From assembly GCA_963824545.1 (NCBI GenBank), contig CAWGPP010000001.1, positions 1-64,000 on the forward strand: a stretch of DNA of 64,000 bases, given 5' to 3'. Below the pieces are notes generated by a model that did not search any database, had not been told where the DNA came from, and worked only from the letters and a program-made list of their open reading frames with translations. Position numbers and translations under genes: made by a program. This stretch comes from Bog-532 sp963824545. Lineage in GTDB: Bacteria > Actinomycetota > Actinomycetes > Streptosporangiales > Streptosporangiaceae. This document shows positions 18,699 to 26,975 of the stretch, piece by piece (the stretch's first letter is position 1; each line of letters begins with the position of its first letter).

Positions 18699-18889
18699 CG
18701 GCTGGCCACGATCTCATCGAGCCGGTCCAGCAGCGCCTTGAGTGAGGCGTAGGCCACGATGTGGCGGTTGGGGCCGTCGCGTTTTTCGGCGGTGAAGTGG
18801 GTGGCCTCGTCCTGGGCGTGGATCGCCCAGCCGGGGTTGTCCTGGGTGAACCGGTGCTGCCGGAGTTGCTGGTCATACGGCGCTGTCAT
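18695..18889 (-). CDS. small AICE-associated hypothetical protein
   Basis: A 64-residue protein beginning MTAPYDQQLRQHRF, with a polar N-terminal half (PGWAIHAQDEATHFTAEKR) and a helical C-terminus (LKALLDRLDEIVASR). It is the first gene of the minus-strand element operon and is coupled to the next by an ATGA overlap. It faces the plus-strand GntR gene across about 180 bases. No family recognised. Confidence 0.55.
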   Translation of the reverse strand: MTAPYDQQLRQHRFTQDNPGWAIHAQDEATHFTAEKRDGPNRHIVAYASLKALLDRLDEIVASR

Positions 18890-18980
18890 CGCTTGTGTCC
18901 CTTACCTGGCCTGTATATCTGGCCCGCTGGCGTGGCACCTGCCACGGGTCACCAGCGGGTGCCATGCACCTTTCAAACTA

Positions 18981-19010
18981 CCAAGCTCGGCATAGCATGG
19001 GCAAGCTTGG
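18981..19010. promoter_or_regulatory. imperfect palindrome in the GntR / element-operon intergenic region
   Basis: Arms CCAAGCT (18981-18987) and AGCTTGG (19004-19010) flank a 16-base centre containing GGCATagCATGG. It lies between the divergent small GntR gene and the minus-strand element operon. A GntR operator is plausible by position but not proven. Confidence 0.35.
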
Positions 19011-19066
19011 CAACTGTAATCCCAGGTCAGGGATGCTTTACCTTGATCATTGTGACCGGCGACGAT

Positions 19067-19306
19067 ATGCCCGCTATCGACCTTGATGGTCCTGAGCTGG
19101 TCTACGTCCAGGTCGCCAACCACATGGCGGCGCGTATCGGATCGGGCGAGTGGCAGCCAGGCGCGCGGCTGCCGCCCGAACGTGAGCTGGCCCGGGTGTA
19201 CGGCGTCGCCTACGACACCGTCAGGCGCGCCAACGAGCTGCTGCGTGAACGCGGGCTGATCGTCACCGTCCACGGACGCGGCACGTTCGTCGCACGCAAG
19301 CGTTAA
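19067..19306 (+). CDS. short GntR-family regulator
   Basis: A 79-residue protein made only of a GntR winged helix-turn-helix: YVQVANHMAARIGSGEW...GARLPPERELARVYGV, then TVRRANELLRERGLIVTVHGRGTFVARKR. The lack of an effector domain is typical of the small GntR regulators in AICE-type elements. Start at ATG 19067; a GTG at 19052 is possible. It diverges from the element's conjugation operon and probably regulates it. Intact. Confidence 0.82.
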   Translation: MPAIDLDGPELVYVQVANHMAARIGSGEWQPGARLPPERELARVYGVAYDTVRRANELLRERGLIVTVHGRGTFVARKR

Positions 19307-19628
19307 GCCTGCGCCGTCCGCGTCTGGTGATGACTGCCTGTACCGGGGAGCCGCGCTGCTTCCCCGTTACCCGCTGCGGCCTGTACCGGGGTCTTGTGCT
19401 GCTTCCCCGGCCACGTCTGCGGCGGGTGATGTGGGTGGTCTTGCTTGCAGTTTCCCCGGTCATCGGTGGGTGCGGTACCACCGTGGGTTTTGACCTTGAC
19501 CTTGACCTTGATCTTTGTTTTTGCCTGGCTGGGTGTCCCGCACAGTGCCCGCACGGGCGGGCAGGTCGCTAGGCGAGGGACGTGTGGCCAATGTGCGACC
19601 GTCGCGTGGATAAATCCTGGGGCGCGGG
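19307..19628. repeat. 43-bp tandem units and a TTGACC hexamer run
   Basis: Two adjacent units of about 43 bp begin CCTGTACCGGGG (about 19338 and 19379), each continuing with TGCTGCTTCCCCG and ending in CTGCGG; a third more diverged copy follows near 19435. Within each, GGGG...CCCC can pair as a hairpin. At 19487-19512 there is a run of TTGACC hexamers (three to four copies). No gene is convincing here. Position beside the element's GntR gene makes an iteron-like or other replication/attachment role possible, but this is inference. Confidence 0.5.
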
Positions 19629-20071
19629 ATGTCCCGCGGGTGGCGGCAGGATCCGTGCCGAGGCGGGGTCACCCACCATGACGTGGGCTCCCAGGCCACG
19701 GGCCTCATCGAGCAGCGGGTGACCGGCGTCCGGCTCGATGACCACGATGCTGGCCGGACGGCCCGTCTCGGCGAGCTCGCGCAGCAGCGGCGTGCTCGTC
19801 GCGTCGAGCCCGTGAAAATGGTGGCGTCCTTGACGAACCGTGCCTTGAAGCGGCCCAGCGGCTCGCGCCACAGCACCCTCGCCGCGGCCAGGCACCGATC
19901 AGGGTGGCGGCCAGGCAGATGATCTGCCCGAGCTGCAGCGCCAGCGGCGGCTGCCTGGGGCACGCGCTGGTCTGATACGCCGCGGGCGGGTTACCGACAT
20001 AGAGACCGAGCACCCAGGCCGTGACGGCGGTCGATGTCTCGCCGCCCCGGCACGGCACCAGTGCCGCCGTG
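19629..20071 (-). pseudogene. partial second copy of the RyR/TrkA-type membrane protein gene
   Basis: About 440 bases closely similar (roughly 85% by eye) to 22.02-22.44 kb, in the same orientation. It encodes the last membrane helix and start of the TrkA-N-like domain: LYVGNPPAAYQT, QLGQIICLAATL, VLWREPLGRFKARFVKDA, then ETGRPASIVVIEPDAGHP and LGAHVMVGDPASARIL. It carries its own frameshifts near 19890 and 19815 and lacks both ends, so it is a fragment. At one point (GHPLLDEARG) it keeps the frame that the other copy has lost. Confidence 0.75.
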
Positions 20072-20308
20072 CGCCGCGACCACCGCCTCAAACGGCTGCT
20101 TGCCTGTCATGACCTGTAAACGTCCTGGATCTAGGTTCCGTGAGGTTCCCTGGCCGCCTCTCGCCGTACGGCCGGTCACCGGGCCACCGGCCGTCCGCAT
20201 CCTCGGGCCCGGATACACTGGCGGCCTGAGGCGCAAGCGTTTCCTCCTGGACCTCGAGCAGGCGCGCCTACCGGGCTGGTAGGCCGCAGGCCTGCGGTGG
20301 CCGCCCGG
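20072..20308. other. intergenic region, no gene seen
   Basis: About 240 bases between the fragment and the larger RyR-protein copy. No coding frame, repeat or RNA gene can be supported. This is where homology between the two copies ends. Confidence 0.3.
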
Positions 20309-22704
20309 TCAGGCCTCCGGATGCCCGTTCACCGCCCGGTAGGTCCGCCGGAACTGCTCGTCGGTGACGGGCCATCGCTCACCGCCGTGGCCTTCCACCA
20401 CCCAGTCACCGGCCCGGGCGACGGCGCGGCCCTCTATCGTCCGCAGCACATGGGGTTCGCTGACCCGCCAGGCGCTGAACGTGCCGGTCCGTAGCCACGT
20501 CTCGCCGCCGAGCGGCCGGTGGCTCGCGCGGAACTCGGTGTCGCGAACGGTCCGCTCGTCTCCGGAATCATCACGCACACGCCAATCTCCCGCGTGGCCG
20601 GCCAGTTCATCGCCGGCCCGGCGGGTCCAGGCCCGGCGGGTATGCAGCCGCTCCGCCTGGACCGTGCCGACCCGCTGGAACCGGGCCGACCCTGGCGGCC
20701 CGCCCGGCGGCACCACGGGCACGAAGCCGACGTCTTCCAGCTGCGCCAGCTGCGATCGCAGCGTTTCGACCTGATCGGCCCGCTCGCTGCCGGGCAGCGT
20801 GGCCCACGGCACCACCCGGCTGTCGACCAGAGCGGCGCCGTTCCGGGAGGCCCGGCGGCCCGGACGGCCTCTGCCTGCCGACCAGCCGGCCGCCTGCCGC
20901 CGCCGGAACCACCGCGTGTGCTCGGCTCGCGCGATGGCTTCGAGATCCTTGTCGTTTAGCTCAATGAAGCTGCCCGCCGCGACGGAACGGGCCGGCACCC
21001 ACCGGCGGCCGCGGTCCACCACCGCGGCCATGATGGAGCGCAGCTGGAGAATGTTGTCCTGCCGGATGAACGCGTCCAGCTCCAGCCACGGACGCCTCGT
21101 GCGGGCGCGCGGATCCGCGGGCCCGGCCGGATGGCGGAGCCGGAAACATTCATGCCAGTGCCGCGCCACGCGGGTCCACGCGTCTTCTGGCACCTTCCCA
21201 TCCACCAGCAGTGCCCGCTGGAAAGGCCGCAGTGTGTCGAAGATCGCATCGCTTGCGTCGGCACCGTCGGATGTCAGCACGAAGACGGGGACCGCCGGGG
21301 TGCAGCCTCGCGACCCGGCCCGCCTCGTGCAAGGCGCCGTCAAAGAGGCTGTCCGCGATGACCACCGTGGTCTCGGCGGACGTGGCGGGTGTCATGTCGT
21401 CGAGCAGGGCAAGCAGCTGGTCCTGCCACGGATCGGGCTGCGGGACCACGGCGGGCAGCGCCTGGCTCATCGACCGGGCCGCCGTGGCCAGGTATTCGCG
21501 GCGCAAATCGCGCGAGCGGCGGTCCAGCAGCAGGACACGTTCGAGCGGGAAGGGAGCCGGGACGTCGGCCGCGAGCGAGCTGGCATCGGGTCGCGCGGCA
21601 GAGCCGATGGCCGCGGCGGCCTGCAGTTCCTGCTGCTCCCAGGCCTGGCGGGCCAGCTCGAGCAGGGTGGCCAGAGCCAAGGTGCTGTCGCCGCAGAGCA
21701 GCAGCTGGCGCGTACCGGTCAGGGCAATCTGGCTGGCCAGCGCGGCGGCGGTCGATTCCTGCGAACTTAATGCATCTTCGAAGTACCGGCCCGATGCTCC
21801 GGCGTGCCAGCCCCGCCAGTGCTGCGCGTGGCGGGGATCATCAATGCGCATGACGAGGTGCGGTTGCCTTTCCGGTCGGGCCGGTAGCGGCCCAGGATGG
21901 CCCGGGCGGTATCCAGGATCAGTTCATTGTCCGGCACGTCCGGCCGCAGCGCATAGAGAAAGTTCAGGGCGCAGCCCCGCCAGCCCGCGATGACGGGCAG
22001 CAGGATCCGCGCCGACGCGGGATCCCCCACCATGACGTGGGCGCCCAGGCCGCGCGCCTCATCGAGCGGGGATGGCTGGCGTCCGGCTCGATGACCACGA
22101 TGCTGGCCGGGCGGCCCGTCTCGGCGAGTTTCCGCAACAACGGCATGGTCATCGCGTCAAGCCCGGTGAAGACGGTGGCATCTTTGACGAATCGCGCCTT
22201 GAAGCGGCCCAGTGGCTCCCGCCACAGCACCGACGCGGCGCCCAGGGCGCCGAGCAGGGTAGCCGCCAGGCAGATGATCTGGCCGAGTTGCAAGGGCCAG
22301 CGGCGGCTGCCCTGGGCACACCGGCGTCTGGTAGGCGGCGGGCGGGTTCCCCACGTAGAGCCCCAGGACCCAGGCGGCCACCGCTGTCCTGGTCTCACCG
22401 CCGCGGCAGGGCAGGAGCGCGGAGGTGCCGAGCACCCCGCCGACGAGGACCATCGCCACCACCGTGGTGAGCCCGGCCACCGCCGGTACCCGCTTGCGCG
22501 GCCACCAGTAGCAGCCCAGCGCCACCAGCCACGCCGCGAGCGCGATCAGCAGCGTCTGGTCGCTGCCCGGCCGCAGGGCGGCCCGCCACCAGGCGTGGTC
22601 CGCCGTGAGCCACTTCGGGTCGTGGGCGGACGCCCACGCGCCCCACGACAGGTAGATGGTGACGGCAGAGAGGGGCGGGGCCGTTACCTGCCAGGGTCGA
22701 TGGT
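20309..22704 (-). pseudogene. RyR-domain / TrkA-N-like membrane protein, frameshifted and 5'-truncated
   Basis: Read with frame changes this is one protein of about 800 residues. It has several N-terminal helices (VTIYLSWGAWASAHDP, LVALGCYWWPRKR, LYVGNPPAAY, QLGQIICLAATLL). A TrkA-N-like NAD-binding domain follows (FVKDATVFTGLD, ASIVVIEPDASHP, MVGDPASARILLPVIAGW). Next is a middle domain with LLLCGDSTLALATLLELA and VLLLDRRSRDLRREYLA. A ryanodine-receptor (RyR) domain (DLEAIARAEHTRWFRRRQAAGW...RVVPWATLP) and a repeated C-terminal domain complete it. Frame changes: about 22292, 22072, 21863 and 21298, mostly at C/G runs. An in-frame TAA closes the 5' side near 22730 and no start is visible. Homologues in actinomycetes are single-frame, so this is a decayed gene. 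Confidence 0.75.
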
Positions 22705-22723
22705 GGTGGCCTGTGGGTCCTGG

Positions 22724-22939
22724 TTATCCGAGTTCGTGCCGGATTAGAGCCGTCAGCTGGTCGCGCTGTTGGCGCCACTCATCGAACTTGTCCTCTAGCT
22801 GTTTCCTGCGGCTGCCGCTGACTGCGGCGGGTGGTACGCCGGTTGAGCTGCGCAGGGCGATCATGTGGTTGTCGAACTCGGTGGTGAGGTGCGCGAATTC
22901 GCCCCATGGCTCGTCGACCTTAGGTGATGCGTAGGCCAT
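22724..22939 (-). CDS. hypothetical protein, downstream partner
   Basis: A 71-residue, helix-rich protein (MAYASPKVDEPWGEF; RKQLEDKFDEWRQQRDQLTALIRHELG). It starts in a TGATG overlap with the stop of the upstream 131-residue gene. Together the two resemble one membrane-anchored actinomycete protein type (one helix, then long helices), and adding one base at the junction gives LFAAALMAYASPKV, so a single gene split by a 1-nt deletion is about as likely as two coupled genes. Confidence 0.5.
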   Translation of the reverse strand: MAYASPKVDEPWGEFAHLTTEFDNHMIALRSSTGVPPAAVSGSRRKQLEDKFDEWRQQRDQLTALIRHELG

Positions 22940-23334
22940 CAGGCGGCGGCGAACAGCGTCTCGTCGTCGGTGGTCGGATCGAACTGGGACTTTTTGGGTG
23001 TGTGGGAGGCTTCTCCGATCGGCCGGGTGTAGGTGTTGTCGAGTTGCGCATTGCGCAGGTGAACACCTTTCAGCAGATCAATGTAGGTCTCTGTGAGGCG
23101 ATCTCGGTGGTAGGTCGCTTGCGTGAGCCGCTGCTGGTTGCGGTTGGCTGAGGATACGCCTAGGTATCCGCCGATGATCGCGATGACGGCGACGGCACTG
23201 GGCAGGACATCGAGTTCGCTGGCCGTTACGTGCACGCCAGCTATCTTGTCGGGATCCGGGGTGTGCCGCTGAACCCATTCGGGATGAGGGCCGGTTCCCT
23301 TCGGGATTACTGATTGTCTGGGGGACCGGGCCAC
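22939..23334 (-). CDS. hypothetical single-pass membrane protein
   Basis: A 131-residue protein with a polar N-terminus, one hydrophobic helix (PSAVAVIAIIGGYLGV), a basic NRNQQRLTQATYHRDR stretch and a helical tail ending DETLFAAA. The transmembrane helix followed by a basic charged helix is common in actinomycete proteins of unknown function. It ends in a TGATG overlap with the 71-residue gene. The codon usage is less GC-rich than that of neighbouring genes, which fits foreign origin. Confidence 0.5.
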   Translation of the reverse strand: MARSPRQSVIPKGTGPHPEWVQRHTPDPDKIAGVHVTASELDVLPSAVAVIAIIGGYLGVSSANRNQQRLTQATYHRDRLTETYIDLLKGVHLRNAQLDNTYTRPIGEASHTPKKSQFDPTTDDETLFAAA

Positions 23335-24006
23335 GGGGGCGGGGCGGATACGGCGCGGCTGGTGCGTGCGGCGGGTCCGGCGCTTGGGGTGGGTGCGAGG
23401 GCCGCCACCTTTTGCTGCTGCTTCTGTGGTTAGGTGCGCGACTGGGGACGAGTGCGGCGGCGCTCGCCTCCGGCCTGCCGGGTGTTATTCTTCGGTGCCT
23501 GTCAATGACGAGCCGACGGCCAGGGATCGGCGTTTGCCATTTGGTGTAGGACGCCCCCGGGCGTCCAGGCGCACCGTCAGGTGCCGCCTGGACGGAGAAA
23601 GACAGTGCCCGCAGGGGGCGATAAGAGCTGTCCCGGGACGGCGGGTGTGCGGCGTACGGCGGGCAGCGTCCGGGCGCCGGGCCGGGCGGGCGGGCCGCTC
23701 TTCCTTGCCGCTGCTGTTTCCGTGCCCGGTGCGCGCGGCTGGGCACGAGTGCGGCTGCGCTCGCCCCGGTCTGCGCGCGGTGTGCCTTCCTCGGCGTCTG
23801 CCTTCCTCAGCCTGGGCGGCCGGTCACGCTGCCCGCGTCCGTCTTGTGCCTTCGAGTTGAGCCGTCCACTCGATGACCAGTTGGCGAGCTGGCCGGACTG
23901 GGCAGGGATTGTTCTGCATCCCTATGTGCCCAAAACTCTGCCGACAAGCGCGGCGAAGCCTGGGCAATGACCGCCCGAATCACACCAGGAACGAGCGGAA
24001 CAAGCC
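23335..24006. other. gene-poor region with diverged direct repeats
   Basis: About 670 bases with no convincing gene; several plus-strand frames are open but have no recognisable content. Two segments of about 85 bp (about 23409-23490 and 23703-23795) resemble each other, sharing the word ACGAGTGCGGC and flanking sequence. Near 23903-23944 lies a sequence also found in the integrase 3' end at about 33978 (described separately). Confidence 0.4.
23903..23944 (+). repeat. 42-bp repeat, copy 1 (matches integrase 3' end)
   Basis: Shares three blocks with 33977-34019: GCAGGGAT, CATCCCTAT and TGCCCAAAACTCTGCC. The 7-base spacer between the first two differs completely. AGGGAT and ATCCCT form an inverted repeat in both copies. 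Same orientation as copy 2. Confidence 0.55.
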
Positions 24007-24936
24007 CTAGTCGCTGAGCAAGTCGATGCGGCGGAGAATGACGCCCTCTCGCAGGGCCCAGGGACAGATCTCCAGTTCGGGGACGCCGAACAGATCCATG
24101 GCCGCGTCGGCCACGATGACCCCGGCCGCCAGCTGCGGCGCCCGGCCGGCCGAGACGCCCGGCAGCCTGGCCCGCTCCACACGGGTCATCGTGGCCAGCC
24201 GGGACGCCCAGGTGGCCGTGTCCGCGGCGCTCAGCACCCGGCGCACGTAGGGGCCATCGCTGGACGGTGCGGCACCCGCGATCCTGGCCAGCTGCCGGAA
24301 CGTCTTCGAGGTCGCGACCGCACGATCGGGCCGCCCGTACCGCATGATGCCGCCGACCGTCCTGGCTATCTCGGTCCGCACGTGCTTGCGCAGATCCCGC
24401 GTCTGGGCGGCGCCGGGCGGGTCGGCGCGGAGCCACTCGCGGGTCAGGCGGCCCGCGCCGAGCGGCAGCGAGACCGCCACGTCCGGATCTTCGTCGATGC
24501 CGGAGGCGATCTCCAGTGATCCGCCGCCGATGTCCAGGACCAGCAGCCGGCCTGACGACCAGCCGAACCACCGGCGCGCCGCGAGAAAGGTCAGCCGGGC
24601 TTCGTCATCACCGCCCAGCACGTTGATCCGGGCGTCCGTCTGCGCCATGATCCGGGCGAGCACGGCTTCTCCGTTGACCGCGTCGCGTACCGCGGATGTG
24701 GCGAACCCGATCAGGTCCTCGACGCCCTTGTCCTCGGCGATCCGCATGGCCTCCTCGACGAAGGTGCCGAGCAAGCTTTCCCCCTTGGCGGACAGCCGTC
24801 CGTCCTCCTCGATGTGGTCAGCGAGGTGGAGTTCGGCCTTGTGCGAGAACGCCGGAAGCGGCCGCGCGCCCGCGTACGCGTCGACGACGAGCAGGTGAAC
24901 CGTATTGGAACCGACGTCGAGCACGCCAAGCCGCAT
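24007..24936 (-). CDS. Ppx/GppA phosphatase family protein
   Basis: A 309-residue exopolyphosphatase / guanosine pentaphosphatase family member with an ASKHA fold. It starts MRLGVLDVGSNTVHLLVVDA (phosphate-1 loop), has ATSAVRDAVNG, the phosphate-2 loop LVLDIGGGSLEIA and the adenosine motif near the C-terminus (LAAGVIVADAAMDLFG). Length is normal for the short actinobacterial paralogues, which hydrolyse polyphosphate or process (p)ppGpp; which one applies cannot be told from sequence. The frame is intact although the genes to its right are decayed. Confidence 0.92.
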   Translation of the reverse strand: MRLGVLDVGSNTVHLLVVDAYAGARPLPAFSHKAELHLADHIEEDGRLSAKGESLLGTFVEEAMRIAEDKGVEDLIGFATSAVRDAVNGEAVLARIMAQTDARINVLGGDDEARLTFLAARRWFGWSSGRLLVLDIGGGSLEIASGIDEDPDVAVSLPLGAGRLTREWLRADPPGAAQTRDLRKHVRTEIARTVGGIMRYGRPDRAVATSKTFRQLARIAGAAPSSDGPYVRRVLSAADTATWASRLATMTRVERARLPGVSAGRAPQLAAGVIVADAAMDLFGVPELEICPWALREGVILRRIDLLSD

Positions 24937-25109
24937 ACGTTGACGCTACTAACTTCCGGGCCGCCCGGCCTACTCAGGGGAACCAAAGGCGCAGAAAGAG
25001 CCCGGTAAACGGCTTATTTCCGCTTTGCCCCGCGCGGCGGCCTGGTGAAGCGGGGAGCTGCCCACGCCGGTACGGCCCGGGCTGGGCCTGGGCTAGGTTT
25101 GTACTGCTC

Positions 25110-26567
25110 ATGAACGCTGAGGATGGTAACGCGAAGGTCGTGACGGCGGCGCACAACGGCGACGTGTCGTTCTGGTGGCGTGCGCGGGGCGGGTTCCCGG
25201 CCCGGCGGCCGTCGCTGCCTGGCCCGCTGAGCGCGGACGTGTGCATTGTCGGAGCCGGTTACACGGGGCTGTGGACGGCCTACTACCTCAAGCGGGCGGA
25301 TCCGTCGCTGCGAGTCGTGGTGCTGGAGGCCGCCTTCGCCGGGTTCGGCGCCTCTGGCCGCAACGGCGGCTGGCTGACGAGCGCGCTGCCCGGCTCACGG
25401 GCACGGTACGCCCACGGTCCCGGCGGCCGGGGCGGCGTCCTTGATCTGCAGCGGCAGCTTCAGCAGACCGTGGATGAAGTCGCGCGGGTCTGCGCCGCCG
25501 AGGGCATCGACGCGGACCTGGTCAAGGGCGGCGAGCTGTCGGTGGCGACCACGCCCGCCCAGCAGGAGCGGCTGCGCGCCGAACTGGCCGCCGATCGCAG
25601 CTGGGGATTGGGCGAGGAAGACGTCTGGTACCTCGGGCCGGCCGAACTGGCCGATCGCGTCCGCATCACCGGGGGACTCGGCGCGCTGTACTCGCCGCAC
25701 TGTGCGCGCATCCAGCCGGCCAAGCTCGTCAGTGGTCTCGCGACGGCTGTGGAGCGCGCCGGGGCCGAGATCTACGAGGCGACCCCGGTGACCCGGATCG
25801 TGCCGCGGCGCACCACACCGGAGGCGGGCGTTTCGGACACGGCCCGCGCGTGCACGGTGTTCGGCGACGTCACAGCGCCCTTTGTGCTGCGCGCCACGGA
25901 GGGTTTCACCGCCCGGCTGCCCCGGCAGCGCCGGGCGCTGCTGCCGATGAACAGCTCGATGATCGTGACCGAGCCGCTGGACGAGAGCACCTGGCAGGAG
26001 ATCGGCTGGTCCGGGCGGGAGACGATCGGCGACGGTGCGCACGTCTACATGTATGCCCAGCGCACCGCGGACGGCCGAATCGCCATCGGCGGCCGCGGTA
26101 TCCCCTACCGGTTCGCGTCCGGCGTCGATGACCGGGGCGTGACGCAGCCGGAGGCGGTCGACACCCTCGGCCACATCCTGCGGGCGCTGTTCCCCGCGGC
26201 GGGCGGCGCGCGCATCGACCATGCCTGGTGCGGCGTCCTCGGCGTTCCCCGCGACTGGTGCGCGACGGTCACGGCCGATCCGGCCTCCGGCCTGGGCTGG
26301 GCCGGGGGTTACACCGGTCACGGAGTCGCCGCCGCCAACCTGGCCGGGCGCACGCTCGCCGACCTGGTGGCGGGGGCCCGCACCCCCCGGACGGCCCTTC
26401 CCTGGGTCGGTCACCGGACTCGCCGCTGGGAGCCGGAACCGCTGCGCTGGGCGGGCGTGCATGGCCTTTACGCCCTGTACCGGGCGGCCGACAGCGCCGA
26501 AGAAGGTGGCTCGGCGCGGACATCTGCGCTGGCCCGCATCGGGGACCGGATCTCCGGCATTCCATAA
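25110..26567 (+). CDS. FAD-dependent oxidoreductase (DAO family)
   Basis: A 485-residue FAD enzyme of the D-amino-acid oxidase/GlpO superfamily. The Rossmann motif is VCIVGAGYTGLWTAYYL at about 43-59. A short ASGRNGGWLTS motif follows, typical of gamma-glutamylputrescine oxidase-like (PuuB) enzymes, and the C-terminal FAD-contact GYTGHGVAAANLAGR is present. Substrates of this group are amines or amino acids; I cannot choose. I start at ATG 25110 because the homology begins shortly after; the longer frame upstream is noise. It is a divergent neighbour of the Ppx/GppA gene. Confidence 0.88.
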   Translation: MNAEDGNAKVVTAAHNGDVSFWWRARGGFPARRPSLPGPLSADVCIVGAGYTGLWTAYYLKRADPSLRVVVLEAAFAGFGASGRNGGWLTSALPGSRARYAHGPGGRGGVLDLQRQLQQTVDEVARVCAAEGIDADLVKGGELSVATTPAQQERLRAELAADRSWGLGEEDVWYLGPAELADRVRITGGLGALYSPHCARIQPAKLVSGLATAVERAGAEIYEATPVTRIVPRRTTPEAGVSDTARACTVFGDVTAPFVLRATEGFTARLPRQRRALLPMNSSMIVTEPLDESTWQEIGWSGRETIGDGAHVYMYAQRTADGRIAIGGRGIPYRFASGVDDRGVTQPEAVDTLGHILRALFPAAGGARIDHAWCGVLGVPRDWCATVTADPASGLGWAGGYTGHGVAAANLAGRTLADLVAGARTPRTALPWVGHRTRRWEPEPLRWAGVHGLYALYRAADSAEEGGSARTSALARIGDRISGIP

Positions 26568-26694
26568 TCGTGGCCGGTCAGCGGTCGCGTCCGGCGAGCT
26601 ACGCGCTCGGCCCGGTGCCCGGCAGCGCCCGCCGCGGGCGCGCCCGGTGCCCGGCAGCGCCCGCCGCGGGCGTGCCTGGCGCACCCTGCGCCAC

Positions 26695-26925
26695 TCACGG
26701 GCCACCCAGGCTCATCTCGGCCGCGGTCATCAGGCGATCCAGCTCGGCCGGGTCGGCGGCACCGGCGTAGTGCCCGGCCAGCGTGGTGAACAGCGGGAAA
26801 GCCCAGAACATCCGGCTGTACGTGCCGTACATGACCATCCAGCCGGGATGCCGCTGCCGGAGGCTCTCGGCCATCTGGCGATTACGCAGACCGGCATCCT
26901 CCCGGTCCCCGCCGGTCGCGGCCAT
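26695..26925 (-). CDS. small conserved actinobacterial protein
   Basis: A 76-residue protein with a motif seen in short actinomycete hypotheticals: LRQRHPGWMVMYGTYSRMFWAFPLF, followed by a short acidic loop (AADPAEL) and a helix. Function unknown. It lies between the converging FAD oxidoreductase and the AraC gene. Confidence 0.55.
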   Translation of the reverse strand: MAATGGDREDAGLRNRQMAESLRQRHPGWMVMYGTYSRMFWAFPLFTTLAGHYAGAADPAELDRLMTAAEMSLGGP

Positions 26926-26975
26926 CCGCCCTCCCTGCCCGGAGATCCAGCGATACCCGCCGTGGCGGGCTTATG

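Larger units (their letters stand above)
15797..19306. mobile_element. AICE-like integrative element, left fragment
   Basis: This segment carries the front of an actinomycete integrative conjugative element: a small GntR regulator on the plus strand and, divergently, two small genes, a replication-relaxation-type gene and the N-terminal and central part of an FtsK/SpoIIIE-type translocase. Its rest (translocase C-terminus, DnaJ-like gene, integrase) lies at 30.73-34.2 kb in the opposite orientation. Junction at about 15.80 kb is inside the translocase gene. Three or more frameshifts show that it is no longer functional. Confidence 0.7.

Noticed and set aside
20034..20282. 82-codon plus-strand frame between the RyR copies
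   Set aside because: No recognisable content or ribosome-binding site; it overlaps the antisense of the RyR fragment.
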